Source: Salipaludibacillus sp. CUR1 (GTDB lineage Bacteria > Bacillota > Bacilli > Bacillales > Salisediminibacteriaceae). From it: a stretch of 42,222 bases of DNA. How positions within the stretch are numbered: position 1 is the first letter of the stretch; every line of letters begins with the position of its first letter. The stretch lies in the NCBI RefSeq assembly GCF_021028955.1, contig NZ_JAIWPE010000034.1:1-42222 (forward strand). Direction: 5' to 3'. Positions 1-8,390 of the stretch are shown piece by piece. The notes beneath the pieces were generated by a model. The model made no database searches. It saw only the letters and a program-made list of their open reading frames with translations, and was not told the DNA's origin. A program made the position numbers and the translations under genes.

Positions 1-2
1 CT

Positions 3-29
3 CCTAGTAATTTCCATTTAATTACTAGG
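3..29. repeat. Perfect 10-bp inverted repeat at the left edge
   Basis: CCTAGTAATT and AATTACTAGG are separated by 7 bases. No uniform T-run follows on either side, so terminator function is unproven. It may end a gene lying left of the window. Confidence 0.4.
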
Positions 30-206
30 CTAGTTTCTTACGGCCTTTTTCAGGAAAAATGGGACTTAATAATTTAATACCTGATTAATTGTCAATTGAC
101 ATACCACCGCAGGACTTAAGTATGATTCAAAAATTGATCTAAATTATTTTTTCGCAGATGTAAGCTGTAAACTGACTCTCAGGTCTATTTCCGCAGAGTT
201 TGATTG

Positions 207-443
207 TTAAACTTTTAGCGTTGCTTCCATTAAAAAAACGCTGGTGGAGAGACGGTCATATTTAAGCATAATTGCCATATCTAAATAGTTAAACTGAAGA
301 ATTATCGGTTTATCCGGTAAATTAAAAGAAGACAGTTTATAATATGGGTATTTATCCGTGTAAAAGAGGTTAAAATTGATCAGATGCTTTTCACATTTGC
401 AGTTATACCGGGCGGGCAGCATAAAAGAAAAAAGTAACCTCAT
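207..443 (-). CDS. Possible hypothetical protein or gene remnant, 78 aa
   Basis: The frame is open from 494 down to 207, but the only ATG is at 443 and has no well-spaced ribosome-binding site. The upstream part (494-444) also reads like protein yet lacks a normal start codon, so this may be the tail of a decayed gene. The product is rich in aromatic and hydrophobic residues (Tyr, Phe, Leu), with a Cys-x-Cys pair near residue 15. I do not recognise the family. The rest of 1-771 holds no other convincing gene, only hairpins at 3-29 and 670-701. This could be non-coding. Confidence 0.22.
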   Translation of the reverse strand: MRLLFSFMLPARYNCKCEKHLINFNLFYTDKYPYYKLSSFNLPDKPIILQFNYLDMAIMLKYDRLSTSVFLMEATLKV

Positions 444-669
444 CCTGTCGCTGTCCAGATCTATTTTTGTGAAAATATGAGGTTTAATTAGAGCTTATAA
501 AGAGAAAAAGAAGACGGGGGAGCAAATGTTCGTATGAGTGGTGACATAAGCAGGGAGGGCTAATCAGGGGACAAATTAAGTGAAATCCTCAAGTGGCGGG
601 CTGCTCCAGAAGGTATTTTACCTAGCTGGGTTCTCGTCTTCGGTACAGTGTGAAATCAATATCAAAAAT

Positions 670-701
670 ATCCGGACAAAAGTGGAATATATTGTCCGGA
701 T
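670..701 (-). terminator. Hairpin downstream of the YjcZ-like gene
   Basis: ATCCGGACAA and TTGTCCGGAT form a 10-bp stem with a 12-base loop. Read on the minus strand it is followed by ATTTTTGAT, consistent with a Rho-independent terminator about 70 nt after the small gene at 772-858. Confidence 0.55.
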
Positions 702-771
702 TTAATTGAGGTCACTATTCTTTTGTCTCGCCATCTTAAATTGCTAACTATTCAGGCTATTTTTTTTAGTC

Positions 772-858
772 TTAGTAGCAGTAAGCTGCACCTACAATAA
801 CTAAAAGGATAAACAATACAACAATCAACGCAAAGCTGTTTTTGTATCCGTAAGACAT
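772..858 (-). CDS. yjcZ: YjcZ-family tiny sporulation membrane protein, 28 aa
   Basis: The reading frame encodes a 28-residue peptide beginning MSYGYKNSFALIVVLF. It is a Gly/Tyr/Ser head followed by one hydrophobic helix (about residues 9-25) and a short tail ending in YCY. This head-plus-helix pattern is the signature of the YjcZ family of tiny sporulation proteins in Bacillaceae, whose role is unknown. The start is well supported by an AGGAGGAGGG ribosome-binding site about 9 nt upstream. A hairpin terminator follows at 670-701. It stands alone, with the hydrolase gene behind it and no operon partner. Confidence 0.85.
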   Translation of the reverse strand: MSYGYKNSFALIVVLFILLVIVGAAYCY

Positions 859-1020
859 AATAGTTTCCCTCCTCCTGAATTATTGTGGCAATTACCACTA
901 GTTTACGGTATTCAAGAAGGAGAGAAATTGATTAGACATTTATATACTTTTAAATATTTTTTCTGCAAATGGGTGATTTAGGGCAAACCTGCCCAAAAAA
1001 GTAAGATCTATATTTTTAAA

Positions 1021-1054
1021 ATGTTCAAAAATAACTATGTTCCAAATTATCATT
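1021..1054 (+). other. Putative replication terminator (Ter) site 1
   Basis: It carries the core AACTATGTTCCAAATTATC, sharing nearly all of a 34-bp block with the copies at 1995 and 2257. The core matches the B. subtilis Ter B-half pattern (CTATGTACYAAATNTTC) with two substitutions. The A-half is weaker (CAAA where CTAA is expected). In this orientation the B-half faces right, so by the B. subtilis model it would arrest forks moving leftward. It lies just past the stop of the hydrolase gene. Confidence 0.7.
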
Positions 1055-1108
1055 GTTTCAAGACAAAACGAGAAATTTTAAAGGTCAAAAGGCCTCAGTA
1101 AATACCGC

Positions 1109-1942
1109 CTATTTGCTGTGTAAGAACTCACGCAGTGCATTCCAGAATTCCGGATCGAGATGAAGGTCATTATGGCCTCTTCCTTGTAACTGCTCGTATT
1201 GAAGGGAGCCTGTAAAGTCTTTTAACAAAGCCTCAGTATGGCTTTCAGGTACTATTTCATCCTCATCGCCGGCTATAACAAGCAAAGGACCCGAAATGTC
1301 ATTAATTCTTGAGGCAGAGTCAAAGGAAAAGCGCAACAGTAATGAAACCGGAAGAAAAGAATAATGCCTGCTGGCGACTTCTTCAAGGCTGTCAAATGGT
1401 GAAACGAGAACTAAACCATCTGCATGACGCTCGGCTGCTACTTTAGTTGCGATGCCTGTACCGATGCTTCTTCCCATAAGAACTGTAGAATCCAGCCCGT
1501 TGTCAAATTTATCTTGTATCGCATCATAAATTAATAAAGCATCGTTATAAAGGTTTTCTTCCTCCGGGCGCCCTTCACTTTTCCCATAGCCTCTGTAATT
1601 GACCAGAAGCACCGACCAGTCATCCAGGTGTTCTGTCATCATAGGGATCTGTGCAGATAGTTCTTCAGCATTGCCGCCGTAATAAATAAGAAGGCGGTTC
1701 TTTCCAGTTTCCTGTTCAGGGTGAAGAAGCCACCCATGCAGTTGATTACCTTCGTCAGCATGAAAAGAAATTTCCTCAGCACGTTCATAATGGCCGGTAA
1801 TCTGTTCGGCTTCATGCTGCGTAATGGACTGCGGGAAAAAGATTAACCTGGCTTGAAAAAAATATAACAGAATAAATATTAGACCAATTATAGCCAGCAA
1901 AATAAGGGGGGTGAGAAGCCATTTATTCATAACTACAGTCAA
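1109..1942 (-). CDS. Membrane-anchored alpha/beta hydrolase (Bem46/ABHD13-like)
   Basis: This is an alpha/beta-hydrolase-fold protein of about 277 aa with one N-terminal membrane helix (about residues 9-30), so the catalytic domain is membrane-tethered. The nucleophile elbow GRSIG puts the catalytic Ser near residue 159. The acid is in GDEDEIVP (near 228) and the His in GRGHND (near 257). GGNAE is a plausible oxyanion segment. The TTG start at 1942 is chosen because GGAGG lies 8 nt upstream; the ATG at 1930 is about 20 nt from it and a GTG at 1951 overlaps it. The substrate is unknown; the family includes esterases and thioesterases. Ter-like sites sit immediately before and after the gene. 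Confidence 0.8.
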   Translation of the reverse strand: MTVVMNKWLLTPLILLAIIGLIFILLYFFQARLIFFPQSITQHEAEQITGHYERAEEISFHADEGNQLHGWLLHPEQETGKNRLLIYYGGNAEELSAQIPMMTEHLDDWSVLLVNYRGYGKSEGRPEEENLYNDALLIYDAIQDKFDNGLDSTVLMGRSIGTGIATKVAAERHADGLVLVSPFDSLEEVASRHYSFLPVSLLLRFSFDSASRINDISGPLLVIAGDEDEIVPESHTEALLKDFTGSLQYEQLQGRGHNDLHLDPEFWNALREFLHSK

Positions 1943-1994
1943 AAAGCACACCTCCAGTATGTCAGCAGCGTAGAAGCTTTAATCATTAAGTTTA

Positions 1995-2028
1995 ATGTTC
2001 AAAAATAATCATGTTCCAAATTATCACA
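1995..2028 (+). other. Putative replication terminator (Ter) site 2
   Basis: Same block and orientation as the site at 1021, with the core ATGTTCCAAATTATCA. A local AACT-to-AATC change damages the CTATG part of the core, so it may be a weaker site. It lies about 50 bp upstream of the hydrolase start. Confidence 0.6.
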
Positions 2029-2256
2029 CTAATAAAATCAGTAATCCTCGCTCCATATAAAGGGGTATATAAAATCAAAGTAGTGAAACGTTTTAAGCAT
2101 AATTAAAAAGGCAGTTAAGTGTTCGAACCAATAGGGAAGCCAGGGATCTTAAATTATCAATCTCATAAAAACGATCTGGAGACGTAAAAAGCTTCCCTTA
2201 AAACATCTCAAGCTATTATTATATACCGATAAAACCAGGGCCATCAAGAAATTTAA

Positions 2257-2290
2257 ATGTTCTAATATAACTATGTTCCAAATTATCATT
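2257..2290 (+). other. Putative replication terminator (Ter) site 3, left half of the fork trap
   Basis: This is the best match to the B. subtilis Ter consensus of the four. CTAA is followed by 5 bases and then CTATGTTCCAAATTATC, with about four mismatches over the defined positions. The B-half faces right, toward the oppositely oriented site at 2428. By the B. subtilis polarity rule a leftward-moving fork would be stopped here. Confidence 0.75.
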
Positions 2291-2332
2291 AAAATCAAAA
2301 ACTTTTCCCACGCTCCTTGTAAAGACAATTTC

Positions 2333-2361
2333 TTGACGGTTTAGGTGCCCGCTTTTACCAT
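2333..2361 (+). promoter_or_regulatory. Candidate sigma-A promoter of rtp
   Basis: TTGACG (2333-2338), a 17-base spacer and TACCAT (2356-2361) lie between the two opposed Ter-like sites. The site at 2428 would then fall in the leader, where bound Rtp could block transcription. Rtp autoregulation is known in B. subtilis; here it is inferred. Confidence 0.45.
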
Positions 2362-2427
2362 AAATAGAAAAAGTAGTTAAGGATTTGCAGGAAAAAGAGG
2401 AATAGATGGAGAAGTATGGAAGTGACT

Positions 2428-2455
2428 GAAAATTTGGAACATTGTTTTAGAAAAT
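2428..2455 (-). other. Putative replication terminator (Ter) site 4, right half of the fork trap
   Basis: On the minus strand the core is CAATGTTCCAAATTTTC. Its AAATTTTC end matches the consensus tail exactly. The CTAA of the A-half is present but about 3 bases closer than in the other copies, so the A-half is doubtful. It lies a few bases before the rtp ribosome-binding site and is inverted relative to the site at 2257, so it would stop rightward-moving forks. Confidence 0.6.
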
Positions 2456-2471
2456 AAAGGAGGTATAGGGA

Positions 2472-2837
2472 ATGGCAAAGAAAAATGTCAGTACTTTTTT
2501 GTTAAGGCAGAGAGCTTTTTTGAAACTTTATTTAATTACATTAACTGAACAGGAAAGGTTGTATGGTCTGCGGATTCTTGATTTGCTGAGAAATGATTTC
2601 AAGATTTACGGCTACAAACCTAATCATTCTGAGATTTATAAATCACTGCATGAATTAATGGATGACGGGATCCTGGAGAGATATAAGAAGCCTAAAGAAG
2701 GAATGAAACTTCAGGAAGTAGTTTATTACCGATTTAAAGATTATGAGGAAGCCCAGCGGTATAAGAAACAACTTAAAGTTGAGCTTGACCGGTGTGTCGG
2801 GCTGCTGCAAAAAGCTATTAAAGATAACTACAGTTGA
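2472..2837 (+). CDS. rtp: Replication terminator protein Rtp
   Basis: This 121-aa protein closely resembles B. subtilis Rtp (122 aa). From memory of that protein, long stretches such as LRQRAFLKLY, TEQERLYGL, KPNHSEIYKSLHEL and KKQLKVELDR are nearly identical. Rtp is a winged-helix dimer whose C-terminal helix (here about residues 93-117) forms an antiparallel coiled coil. Two dimers bind one Ter site and stop the replicative helicase from one side only. The ATG has AAAGGAGG 8-9 nt upstream. Four Ter-like sites lie within 1.5 kb, two of them directly in front of the gene as in B. subtilis, and a dif-like site follows. Identity is about as secure as sequence reading allows. Confidence 0.95.
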   Translation: MAKKNVSTFLLRQRAFLKLYLITLTEQERLYGLRILDLLRNDFKIYGYKPNHSEIYKSLHELMDDGILERYKKPKEGMKLQEVVYYRFKDYEEAQRYKKQLKVELDRCVGLLQKAIKDNYS

Positions 2838-3020
2838 TTGCTGGATGTAAACGCATGTCAGTCTGAAGAGTATTCCGTGTAAGGCCAGTAAAAAATCATA
2901 CAGCCGGAAAACGACTGGAGCAAATAGTAAAGTAGAGTTCAGTTGCTGATTAAAGTTAAATTATTTGATGAAAAGAGATTCGAGGTTCCAGAAAAGATAT
3001 ATTGAAGGTTTAAATAAGGA

Positions 3021-3055
3021 AAGGGGCCGGAGACTAATACCCGGTCTTTTTTATT
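3021..3055 (+). terminator. Terminator after rtp
   Basis: GGGGCCGG pairs with CCGGTCTT (including G-T pairs) around a 10-base loop, followed by TTTTTTA. It lies about 180 nt past the rtp stop and only 10 bp before the dif-like site. Confidence 0.6.
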
Positions 3056-3059
3056 TTTA

Positions 3060-3095
<36 letters not shown>

Positions 3096-3299
3096 AAATG
3101 AAATAGAATTTTGGTCTCATTTAGTAAGTATTCTTTGTGTTTTGAGACAGAATAAAAATTTTATGAAACTCGTCAGCAGTTTTATCTTCTGGCTATTATC
3201 TGCTACGCTTTTAATTTTGTATATGTTTCAACACCTGTTAATCGATCGCTGCAATCATTTTAGCTCTGGCTGGATTATAAATCTGCATTTTGAACTTAT

Positions 3300-3348
3300 T
3301 TAACTAATTTAAATGAATGTTTCAGTTCATTTTAAATAATATAGTTAA
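3300..3348. repeat. Imperfect AT-rich inverted repeat
   Basis: TTAACTAATTTAAATGAA and TTCATTTTAAATAATATAGTTAA face each other around TGTTTCAG. The stem is long but interrupted. Its function is unknown; it lies between the dif-like site and the phased repeats. I see no gene in 2838-3781. Confidence 0.4.
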
Positions 3349-3399
3349 TTTTTCTCGTATTATTTGTCTTTAATTACTAATTCGCACTTGTATATCAGT

Positions 3400-3510
3400 T
3401 CTATCAGCGAATTTGTGAGTTCTATCGGCGAAAAATCATTTCAATCAGCGATAATCGTTTTCTATCAGCGAAAATTAAATTCAATCGGCGATTTTGGACT
3501 TTCTATCAGT
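3400..3510. repeat. Phased direct-repeat array, six copies of TCTATCAGCGAA-like units
   Basis: Copies begin at 3400, 3421, 3441, 3461, 3481 and 3502, so the period is 20-21 bp, close to two helical turns. The unit is T-C-T/A-A-T-C-A/G-G-C-G-A-A/T, with variable AT-rich spacing. The last copy is degenerate. It resembles an iteron-like protein-binding array more than coding or CRISPR sequence. No known binding protein is assigned. Confidence 0.75.
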
Positions 3511-3594
3511 AAGTTTAAATAATTATAATCTGAAGCGCCCTTAAAACTATACAGCTTGGAACCACCCCCCCAAAAAAAGCTCTGCTATCCAGTT

Positions 3595-3624
3595 GCGTTT
3601 CCAATTACTGGGGGGCTGACCCCC
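3595..3624. repeat. Dispersed palindromic repeat, copy 1
   Basis: GCGTTTCCA, 7 bases, then GGGGGGCTGACCCCC. A related sequence occurs at 42058-42087, so this is a dispersed intergenic repeat with a GC-rich hairpin core. Confidence 0.5.
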
Positions 3625-3642
3625 TGCTGATTTTACAGCAAA

Positions 3643-3658
3643 CTAGTTTACATAATAT
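3643..3658. other. Second copy of one dif arm (XerD-type half-site)
   Basis: CTAGTTTACATAATAT is repeated exactly from the dif-like site, 580 bp to its right, but the other arm is absent. In B. subtilis, XerD bound to such single sites in the terminus unloads SMC complexes. That role here is an inference. Confidence 0.5.
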
Positions 3659-3695
3659 TATTACTGCCTATATTACCTGTTTGCCAGTACCTAAT

Positions 3696-3737
3696 AAAAG
3701 ACCGCCTTCACAACTATTGTTGTATAGGCGGTCTTTT
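3696..3737. terminator. Terminator after parC, probably bidirectional
   Basis: AAAAGACCGCC and GGCGGTCTTTT form an 11-bp stem with a smaller inner hairpin. T-runs occur on both strands. It lies 45 bp past the parC stop. Confidence 0.8.
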
Positions 3738-3781
3738 GTGCTTTGCCCTCAGAAAAATTATTATGAGAGACCTTTTTCCAC

Positions 3782-6223
3782 TTAATCACCTGTCTTTGGA
3801 GGATCTCCTTTTACTATCCAGGAGTCGTAAACTTCTCCTTTAAGTGAGGTGTCAAAAAGGAACGATCCGTTTGTATACCTGTCATTAGTTCTTAAATCCT
3901 TAATAGTTGCTGATTCTATAGAGCCGTCGGTTGCCTGGACATACACCGTATCAAAAGAGGCTGTCATATGCACATATGCCACGCGATGCGGCTGTCTTTT
4001 CAATTCTTTCAGCATAATCACGCCGCGTTTTGCTCTCGACGTTTTTTCAAATGATTTTAAGCTCATTTTTTTAACCGCAGCACGCTGTGTCACCAGGAAT
4101 ATCCATGGCTCATTTGAAGGGTCGAATGCCTGGCAGCTCATGACCTGGTCATCCGGTTTTAAATTTATCGCCTTTACACCTGCTGTTCTTTGCCCGGTAA
4201 TGCTGACTTCTTCCTCACTGTACCATAAACCGTAACCTAATTGACTTGCCAGGAAAATATCTTTGCTTCCGTCTGTTAAAGCTGCATAAACGAGTTCATC
4301 GTCTTTCTTTAACTTAATAGCCATTAAAGCTCTCGAATGCCTTTGTGCTTTATAGTCATTAAGAATCGACCGTTTAATCATCCCATTTTTAGTTGCAAAA
4401 AGAAGGTATTTCTCTTCATCGAATTGGCTGACCGGGACTACTTGGGTAATCTCATCATTCTGATCCATCGTGACAAGGTTAGCTACATGCTGGCCGCTGT
4501 CTTTCCATCTGATTTCAGGCAGTATATGGACCGGTAAATACAAATAGGAACCTTTCTTAGTAAATATAAGAAGTGTATCAGTCGTATTCAATTCGAGTGA
4601 ATAAAGCAGCCTGTCCGTTTCTTTCATCCCGGGTGGTTCACCGTTGGATGCCGCATAAGAACGAAGGCTTGAGCGTTTAACATAGCCTTCCTTTGTTACG
4701 GATACTCTCACATCTTCTGAAGGCACCGTAACTTCAAGGTTGATTTTTAAGTCTTCAATTTCCTCTTCAATTACTGTCTTACGGGGATCATCATAGGTTT
4801 TTTTAATTTTCCGCAGTTCTTTTTTAATCTCTTTAATTAGGTTCTTTTCGCTTGATAAAATGGCCGTTAATTTTTCTATTGTTTTCTTCAGTTCATCAGC
4901 TTCTTTTTCAAGAGTGGTTATGTCGGTATTCGTTAACCGGTAAAGCTGTAAATTTACAATAGCTTCGGACTGAGGCTCGCTGAACTGGAATTTCTCCTGC
5001 AGCTGCTCTTTTGCATGTTTCTTATCCTTTGATGCACGGATCGTACTTATGACCTCATCAAGAACGGATATGGCCTTAATGAGACCTTCCACAATATGTG
5101 CTCTGTCTTTCGCTTTATTCAGGTCGTACGTCGTTCGTCTCGTGACAACTTCTTTCTGATGCTTAATATAGGCGTCCAGCATCTGTTTTAAGCTCAGAAG
5201 CCTTGGCGTTTTATTAAAAATAGCGACCATGTTCAAGTTATATGAAATCTGCAGGTCGGTGTTCTTGTATAGAAAGTGCAGAATTCCTTTTGCATTTGCT
5301 TCTTTCTTTAATTCGATGACAATACGTAAACCGGTTCTGTCTGTGTCATCGCGTACTTCAGCAATACCGTCGACTTTCCGGTCAAGACGCAGTTCATCCA
5401 TTTTCTTGACTAAATTAGCTTTATTCACTTCATAAGGGATTTCAGTTATAATAATCTGCTCTCTTCCGCCGCGGACTGTTTCCACTTCAGCTTTCCCGCG
5501 GAGAATAATTTTCCCTTTACCTGTTTCGTACGCTTTTTTTAGTCCTTCGACACCTTGAATAATACCACCCGTCGGAAAATCAGGGCCCTGGATATAAGTC
5601 ATCAGCTGATCGATCGTACAATCCGGATTTTCCATTTGGTGAATGGCTGCATCAATCACTTCACCAAGCTGATGTGGCGGAATATCAGTCGCGTACCCAC
5701 TGGAAATTCCAGTGGAACCGTTGACTAACAGATTCGGGTAACTGGCTGGCAAAACAACCGGTTCTTCTTGGGAATCATCAAAGTTAGGCATAAAATCAAC
5801 GGTATCTTTTTCGATATCCATGAGCATTTCAGAGGCTATTTTAGACAGTCTTGCCTCCGTATAACGCATCGCAGCCGGCGGGTCCCCGTCAATGGACCCG
5901 TTATTGCCGTGCATCTGGACAAGCAAGTGCCTCATTTTCCAATCCTGGCTCTGCCTGATCATTGCCTCGTAAACAGACGAATCTCCGTGTGGGTGGTAAT
6001 TACCGATAACATTCCCGACCGTCTTTGCAGACTTCCTGAACGGCTTATCTGCTGTATTCCTGTCCATGTGCATCGCGTAAAGAATCCGCCGCTGGACGGG
6101 TTTTAAACCGTCTCTTGCATCAGGGAGTGCCCGGTCCTGTATTATATATTTACTGTATCTTCCAAACCTGTCCCCAAGAACATCTTCGAGAGGAAGGTCC
6201 AGGTATCTCTCTTTCTCTTCCAA
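3782..6223 (-). CDS. parC: DNA topoisomerase IV subunit A
   Basis: ParC (813 aa) is the DNA-cleaving subunit of topoisomerase IV, which unlinks sister chromosomes. The catalytic Tyr is near residue 121 in AAMRYTE. The quinolone-resistance segment [10 protein letters not shown] carries Ser82 and Glu86, wild-type by homology, so no target resistance is visible. The C-terminal beta-pinwheel lacks a clear GyrA box, which argues for ParC rather than GyrA. The start is a TTG at 6223, preceded by GGAGGAG inside the end of parE and separated from its stop by only 3 nt, so the two are translationally coupled. Its position next to the terminus, where decatenation occurs, may be meaningful. Confidence 0.96.
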   Translation of the reverse strand: MEEKERYLDLPLEDVLGDRFGRYSKYIIQDRALPDARDGLKPVQRRILYAMHMDRNTADKPFRKSAKTVGNVIGNYHPHGDSSVYEAMIRQSQDWKMRHLLVQMHGNNGSIDGDPPAAMRYTEARLSKIASEMLMDIEKDTVDFMPNFDDSQEEPVVLPASYPNLLVNGSTGISSGYATDIPPHQLGEVIDAAIHQMENPDCTIDQLMTYIQGPDFPTGGIIQGVEGLKKAYETGKGKIILRGKAEVETVRGGREQIIITEIPYEVNKANLVKKMDELRLDRKVDGIAEVRDDTDRTGLRIVIELKKEANAKGILHFLYKNTDLQISYNLNMVAIFNKTPRLLSLKQMLDAYIKHQKEVVTRRTTYDLNKAKDRAHIVEGLIKAISVLDEVISTIRASKDKKHAKEQLQEKFQFSEPQSEAIVNLQLYRLTNTDITTLEKEADELKKTIEKLTAILSSEKNLIKEIKKELRKIKKTYDDPRKTVIEEEIEDLKINLEVTVPSEDVRVSVTKEGYVKRSSLRSYAASNGEPPGMKETDRLLYSLELNTTDTLLIFTKKGSYLYLPVHILPEIRWKDSGQHVANLVTMDQNDEITQVVPVSQFDEEKYLLFATKNGMIKRSILNDYKAQRHSRALMAIKLKKDDELVYAALTDGSKDIFLASQLGYGLWYSEEEVSITGQRTAGVKAINLKPDDQVMSCQAFDPSNEPWIFLVTQRAAVKKMSLKSFEKTSRAKRGVIMLKELKRQPHRVAYVHMTASFDTVYVQATDGSIESATIKDLRTNDRYTNGSFLFDTSLKGEVYDSWIVKGDPPKTGD

Positions 6224-6226
6224 GGA

Positions 6227-8203
6227 TTACTCCTCCTCTGCTACTAATAAATTGTCGTTTTCAAGTATATTTGTTTCTTCATCTAGTCCGAAGGCGACAT
6301 TACGTTCAATCCATTTTCTTCGCGGTTCTACTTTGTCTCCCATCAAGGTAGAGACGTGACGCTCGGCCCTTGCAATATCATCAATTGTGACCCTTACGAG
6401 AGTTCTTGTTTCCGGGTCCATAGTCGTTTCCCAAAGCTGGGTGGCATCCATTTCCCCTAACCCCTTATAGCGCTGGAGAATATACCCTTTACCGACTTTC
6501 TGAATGGCTTCTTTTAAACCACCTTCGTCCCAGGCGTATTCAACTTTTTCTTTTTTGCCGGATCCTTTACTGACTTTATATAAAGGAGGCAGAGCGATAT
6601 AGACGCGGCCTGCTTCAATTAATGGTCTCATATAACGGTAGAAGAACGTTAGTAAAAGAACCTGAATATGAGCGCCGTCTGTGTCGGCGTCTGTCATAAT
6701 AACAATTTTGTCATAATTAATATTAGAGATATCGAAATCAGGACCTACATCGCCGCCAATCGCATAAATAATTGTCCGAATTTCTTCATTTTTCATAATA
6801 TCAGCAAGTTTCGCTTTTTCAGTATTGATGACTTTCCCGCGCAGAGGAAGAACTGCCTGGAACTTCCGGTCTCTTCCCTGTTTTGCTGAGCCTCCTGCGG
6901 AATCCCCTTCGACTAAATATAACTCGTTTCTCTGGGGATTTTTTGACTGGGCGGGCGTAAGTTTACCGCTGAGCATAGCGTCTTTCCGTTTATTTTTCTT
7001 CCCGCTTCTTGCTTCTTCCCTTGCTTTACGGGCTGCTTCCCGCGCCTGGGATGCTTTAATAGCTTTTCTGATCAAATTATTGCTGATTTCAGGATTTTCT
7101 TCTAAAAAGAAAGCCAGCTTTTCTGAAATCACACTGTCAACAGCAGAACGTGCTTCCGCCGTCCCGAGTTTTCCTTTTGTCTGTCCTTCAAACTGAAGCT
7201 TTTCTTCCGGTACCCTGACTGAAATAATCGCTGTAAAGCCTTCACGAATATCATTTCCGTCAAGGTTTTTAGCCCGCTCTTTAAGAAGCTGCAGTTTCCT
7301 CGCATGCTCATTTACAACTCGTGTAATAGCTGCTTTTGCACCTAGCTCATGCGTGCCGCCATCTTTAGTGCGCACATTGTTAACAAATGAGAGCATGTTC
7401 TCTGTAAATCCGTCATTGTACTGAAAAGCAAAATCAACTTCTATTTCCGCTTGTTCGCCCTGGAAAGACACCACAGGGTGAAGTTTTTCTTTATCTTCAT
7501 TCAAATAGGAAACAAAGGCTTCAAGTCCGGTGTCATATTGAAAAATTTCTTTATCGGCTTCCTGGTCAGGCCGTTCGTCAATCAGCTCAATTTTGACGCC
7601 TTTTAAAAGAAAAGCAGCTTCCCGAAGACGTTCTGCAAGCGTATCATAGTGATATGATGTGGTACTGAAAATAGTCGGGTCAGGTTTAAAATGGACGGTA
7701 GTGCCTGTTTTACGCGTTTTACCGATCGCTTCAAGTGTTGTAACCGGTCTGCCGCCTTTTTCAAAACGCTGCCGGTAAATAGAACCGTCTCTATGGATAG
7801 TCACTTCAAGCCATTCTGAAAGAGCGTTCACAACTGAAGCTCCGACTCCGTGAAGTCCGCCGCTCGTTTTATAACCGCCCTGGCCGAATTTCCCTCCCGC
7901 GTGTAACACCGTGAGAATAACTTCCGGTGTTGGTTTTCCTGTCTGGTGCATGCCGGTCGGGTATCCTCTGCCTTCATCTTTTACACTGATACTGTCGTCT
8001 TTATGTATTTTGACTGTGATTGTATTCCCGTACCCTGCAAGAATTTCATCTACAGAATTATCTACAATTTCAAACACCAAATGGTGGAGGCCTCTGTAAT
8101 CGGTACTGCCTATATACATTCCCGGGCGCTTTCGGACAGCATCCAAGCCTTCGAGCACCTGAATGGCATCATCGTTATAATCAAATGTTTGTTTTGGTGA
8201 CAA
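6227..8203 (-). CDS. parE: DNA topoisomerase IV subunit B
   Basis: ParE (658 aa) is the ATPase subunit. The GHKL ATP site includes Glu45 and Asn49 (EIVDNS), DEGRG (76-80) and HAGGKFGQGGYKTSGGLHGVG (about 101-121). Lys343 in QTKGKLG would contact the ATP phosphate. The TOPRIM domain has EGDSAGG (432-438) and DADTDGAH (505-512), which bind Mg2+. The start is a TTG with AAAGGGG about 9 nt upstream. Pairing with parC, and yneT next door as in B. subtilis, separates it from gyrB. Confidence 0.96.
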   Translation of the reverse strand: MSPKQTFDYNDDAIQVLEGLDAVRKRPGMYIGSTDYRGLHHLVFEIVDNSVDEILAGYGNTITVKIHKDDSISVKDEGRGYPTGMHQTGKPTPEVILTVLHAGGKFGQGGYKTSGGLHGVGASVVNALSEWLEVTIHRDGSIYRQRFEKGGRPVTTLEAIGKTRKTGTTVHFKPDPTIFSTTSYHYDTLAERLREAAFLLKGVKIELIDERPDQEADKEIFQYDTGLEAFVSYLNEDKEKLHPVVSFQGEQAEIEVDFAFQYNDGFTENMLSFVNNVRTKDGGTHELGAKAAITRVVNEHARKLQLLKERAKNLDGNDIREGFTAIISVRVPEEKLQFEGQTKGKLGTAEARSAVDSVISEKLAFFLEENPEISNNLIRKAIKASQAREAARKAREEARSGKKNKRKDAMLSGKLTPAQSKNPQRNELYLVEGDSAGGSAKQGRDRKFQAVLPLRGKVINTEKAKLADIMKNEEIRTIIYAIGGDVGPDFDISNINYDKIVIMTDADTDGAHIQVLLLTFFYRYMRPLIEAGRVYIALPPLYKVSKGSGKKEKVEYAWDEGGLKEAIQKVGKGYILQRYKGLGEMDATQLWETTMDPETRTLVRVTIDDIARAERHVSTLMGDKVEPRRKWIERNVAFGLDEETNILENDNLLVAEEE

Positions 8204-8356
8204 TGCTTCTTTCCCCTTTCTGTAACGATCCGTTCTCAGACTACTATCTAAGATACCACAACTGTGGCGAGGTTTCGATAACTAACCTTTAATAAGGCGT
8301 GGTTTTACCTTTGGCTGCGTCTGGCGAATAGTGTAGCTTTATCACTGTTTAGAGGA

Positions 8357-8390
8357 AGATCATCACGGAAGAACAGCGCCGTGATGATCT
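8357..8390. repeat. Perfect 12-bp inverted repeat upstream of parE
   Basis: AGATCATCACGG and CCGTGATGATCT are separated by 10 bases. There is no T-run on the minus strand, so it is not a typical terminator. It lies about 155 bp before the parE start and could be an operator or leader hairpin. I see nothing else in 8204-8512. Confidence 0.55.

Noticed and set aside
1021-2290. The repeated 34-bp blocks as ends of an insertion sequence
   Set aside because: Same orientation, no transposase between them, and the core fits Rtp Ter sites next to rtp.
2843-2856. cre site TGTAAACGCATGTC downstream of rtp
   Set aside because: Three mismatches to the consensus and not at a promoter.
3400-3510. CRISPR array
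   Set aside because: Units are about 12 bp with only 8-9 bp between copies, the spacing is part of the repeat period, and no cas gene is present.
3782-8203. gyrA/gyrB rather than parC/parE
   Set aside because: No clear GyrA box, ParE-like N-terminus, and yneT beside the pair as in B. subtilis parEC.
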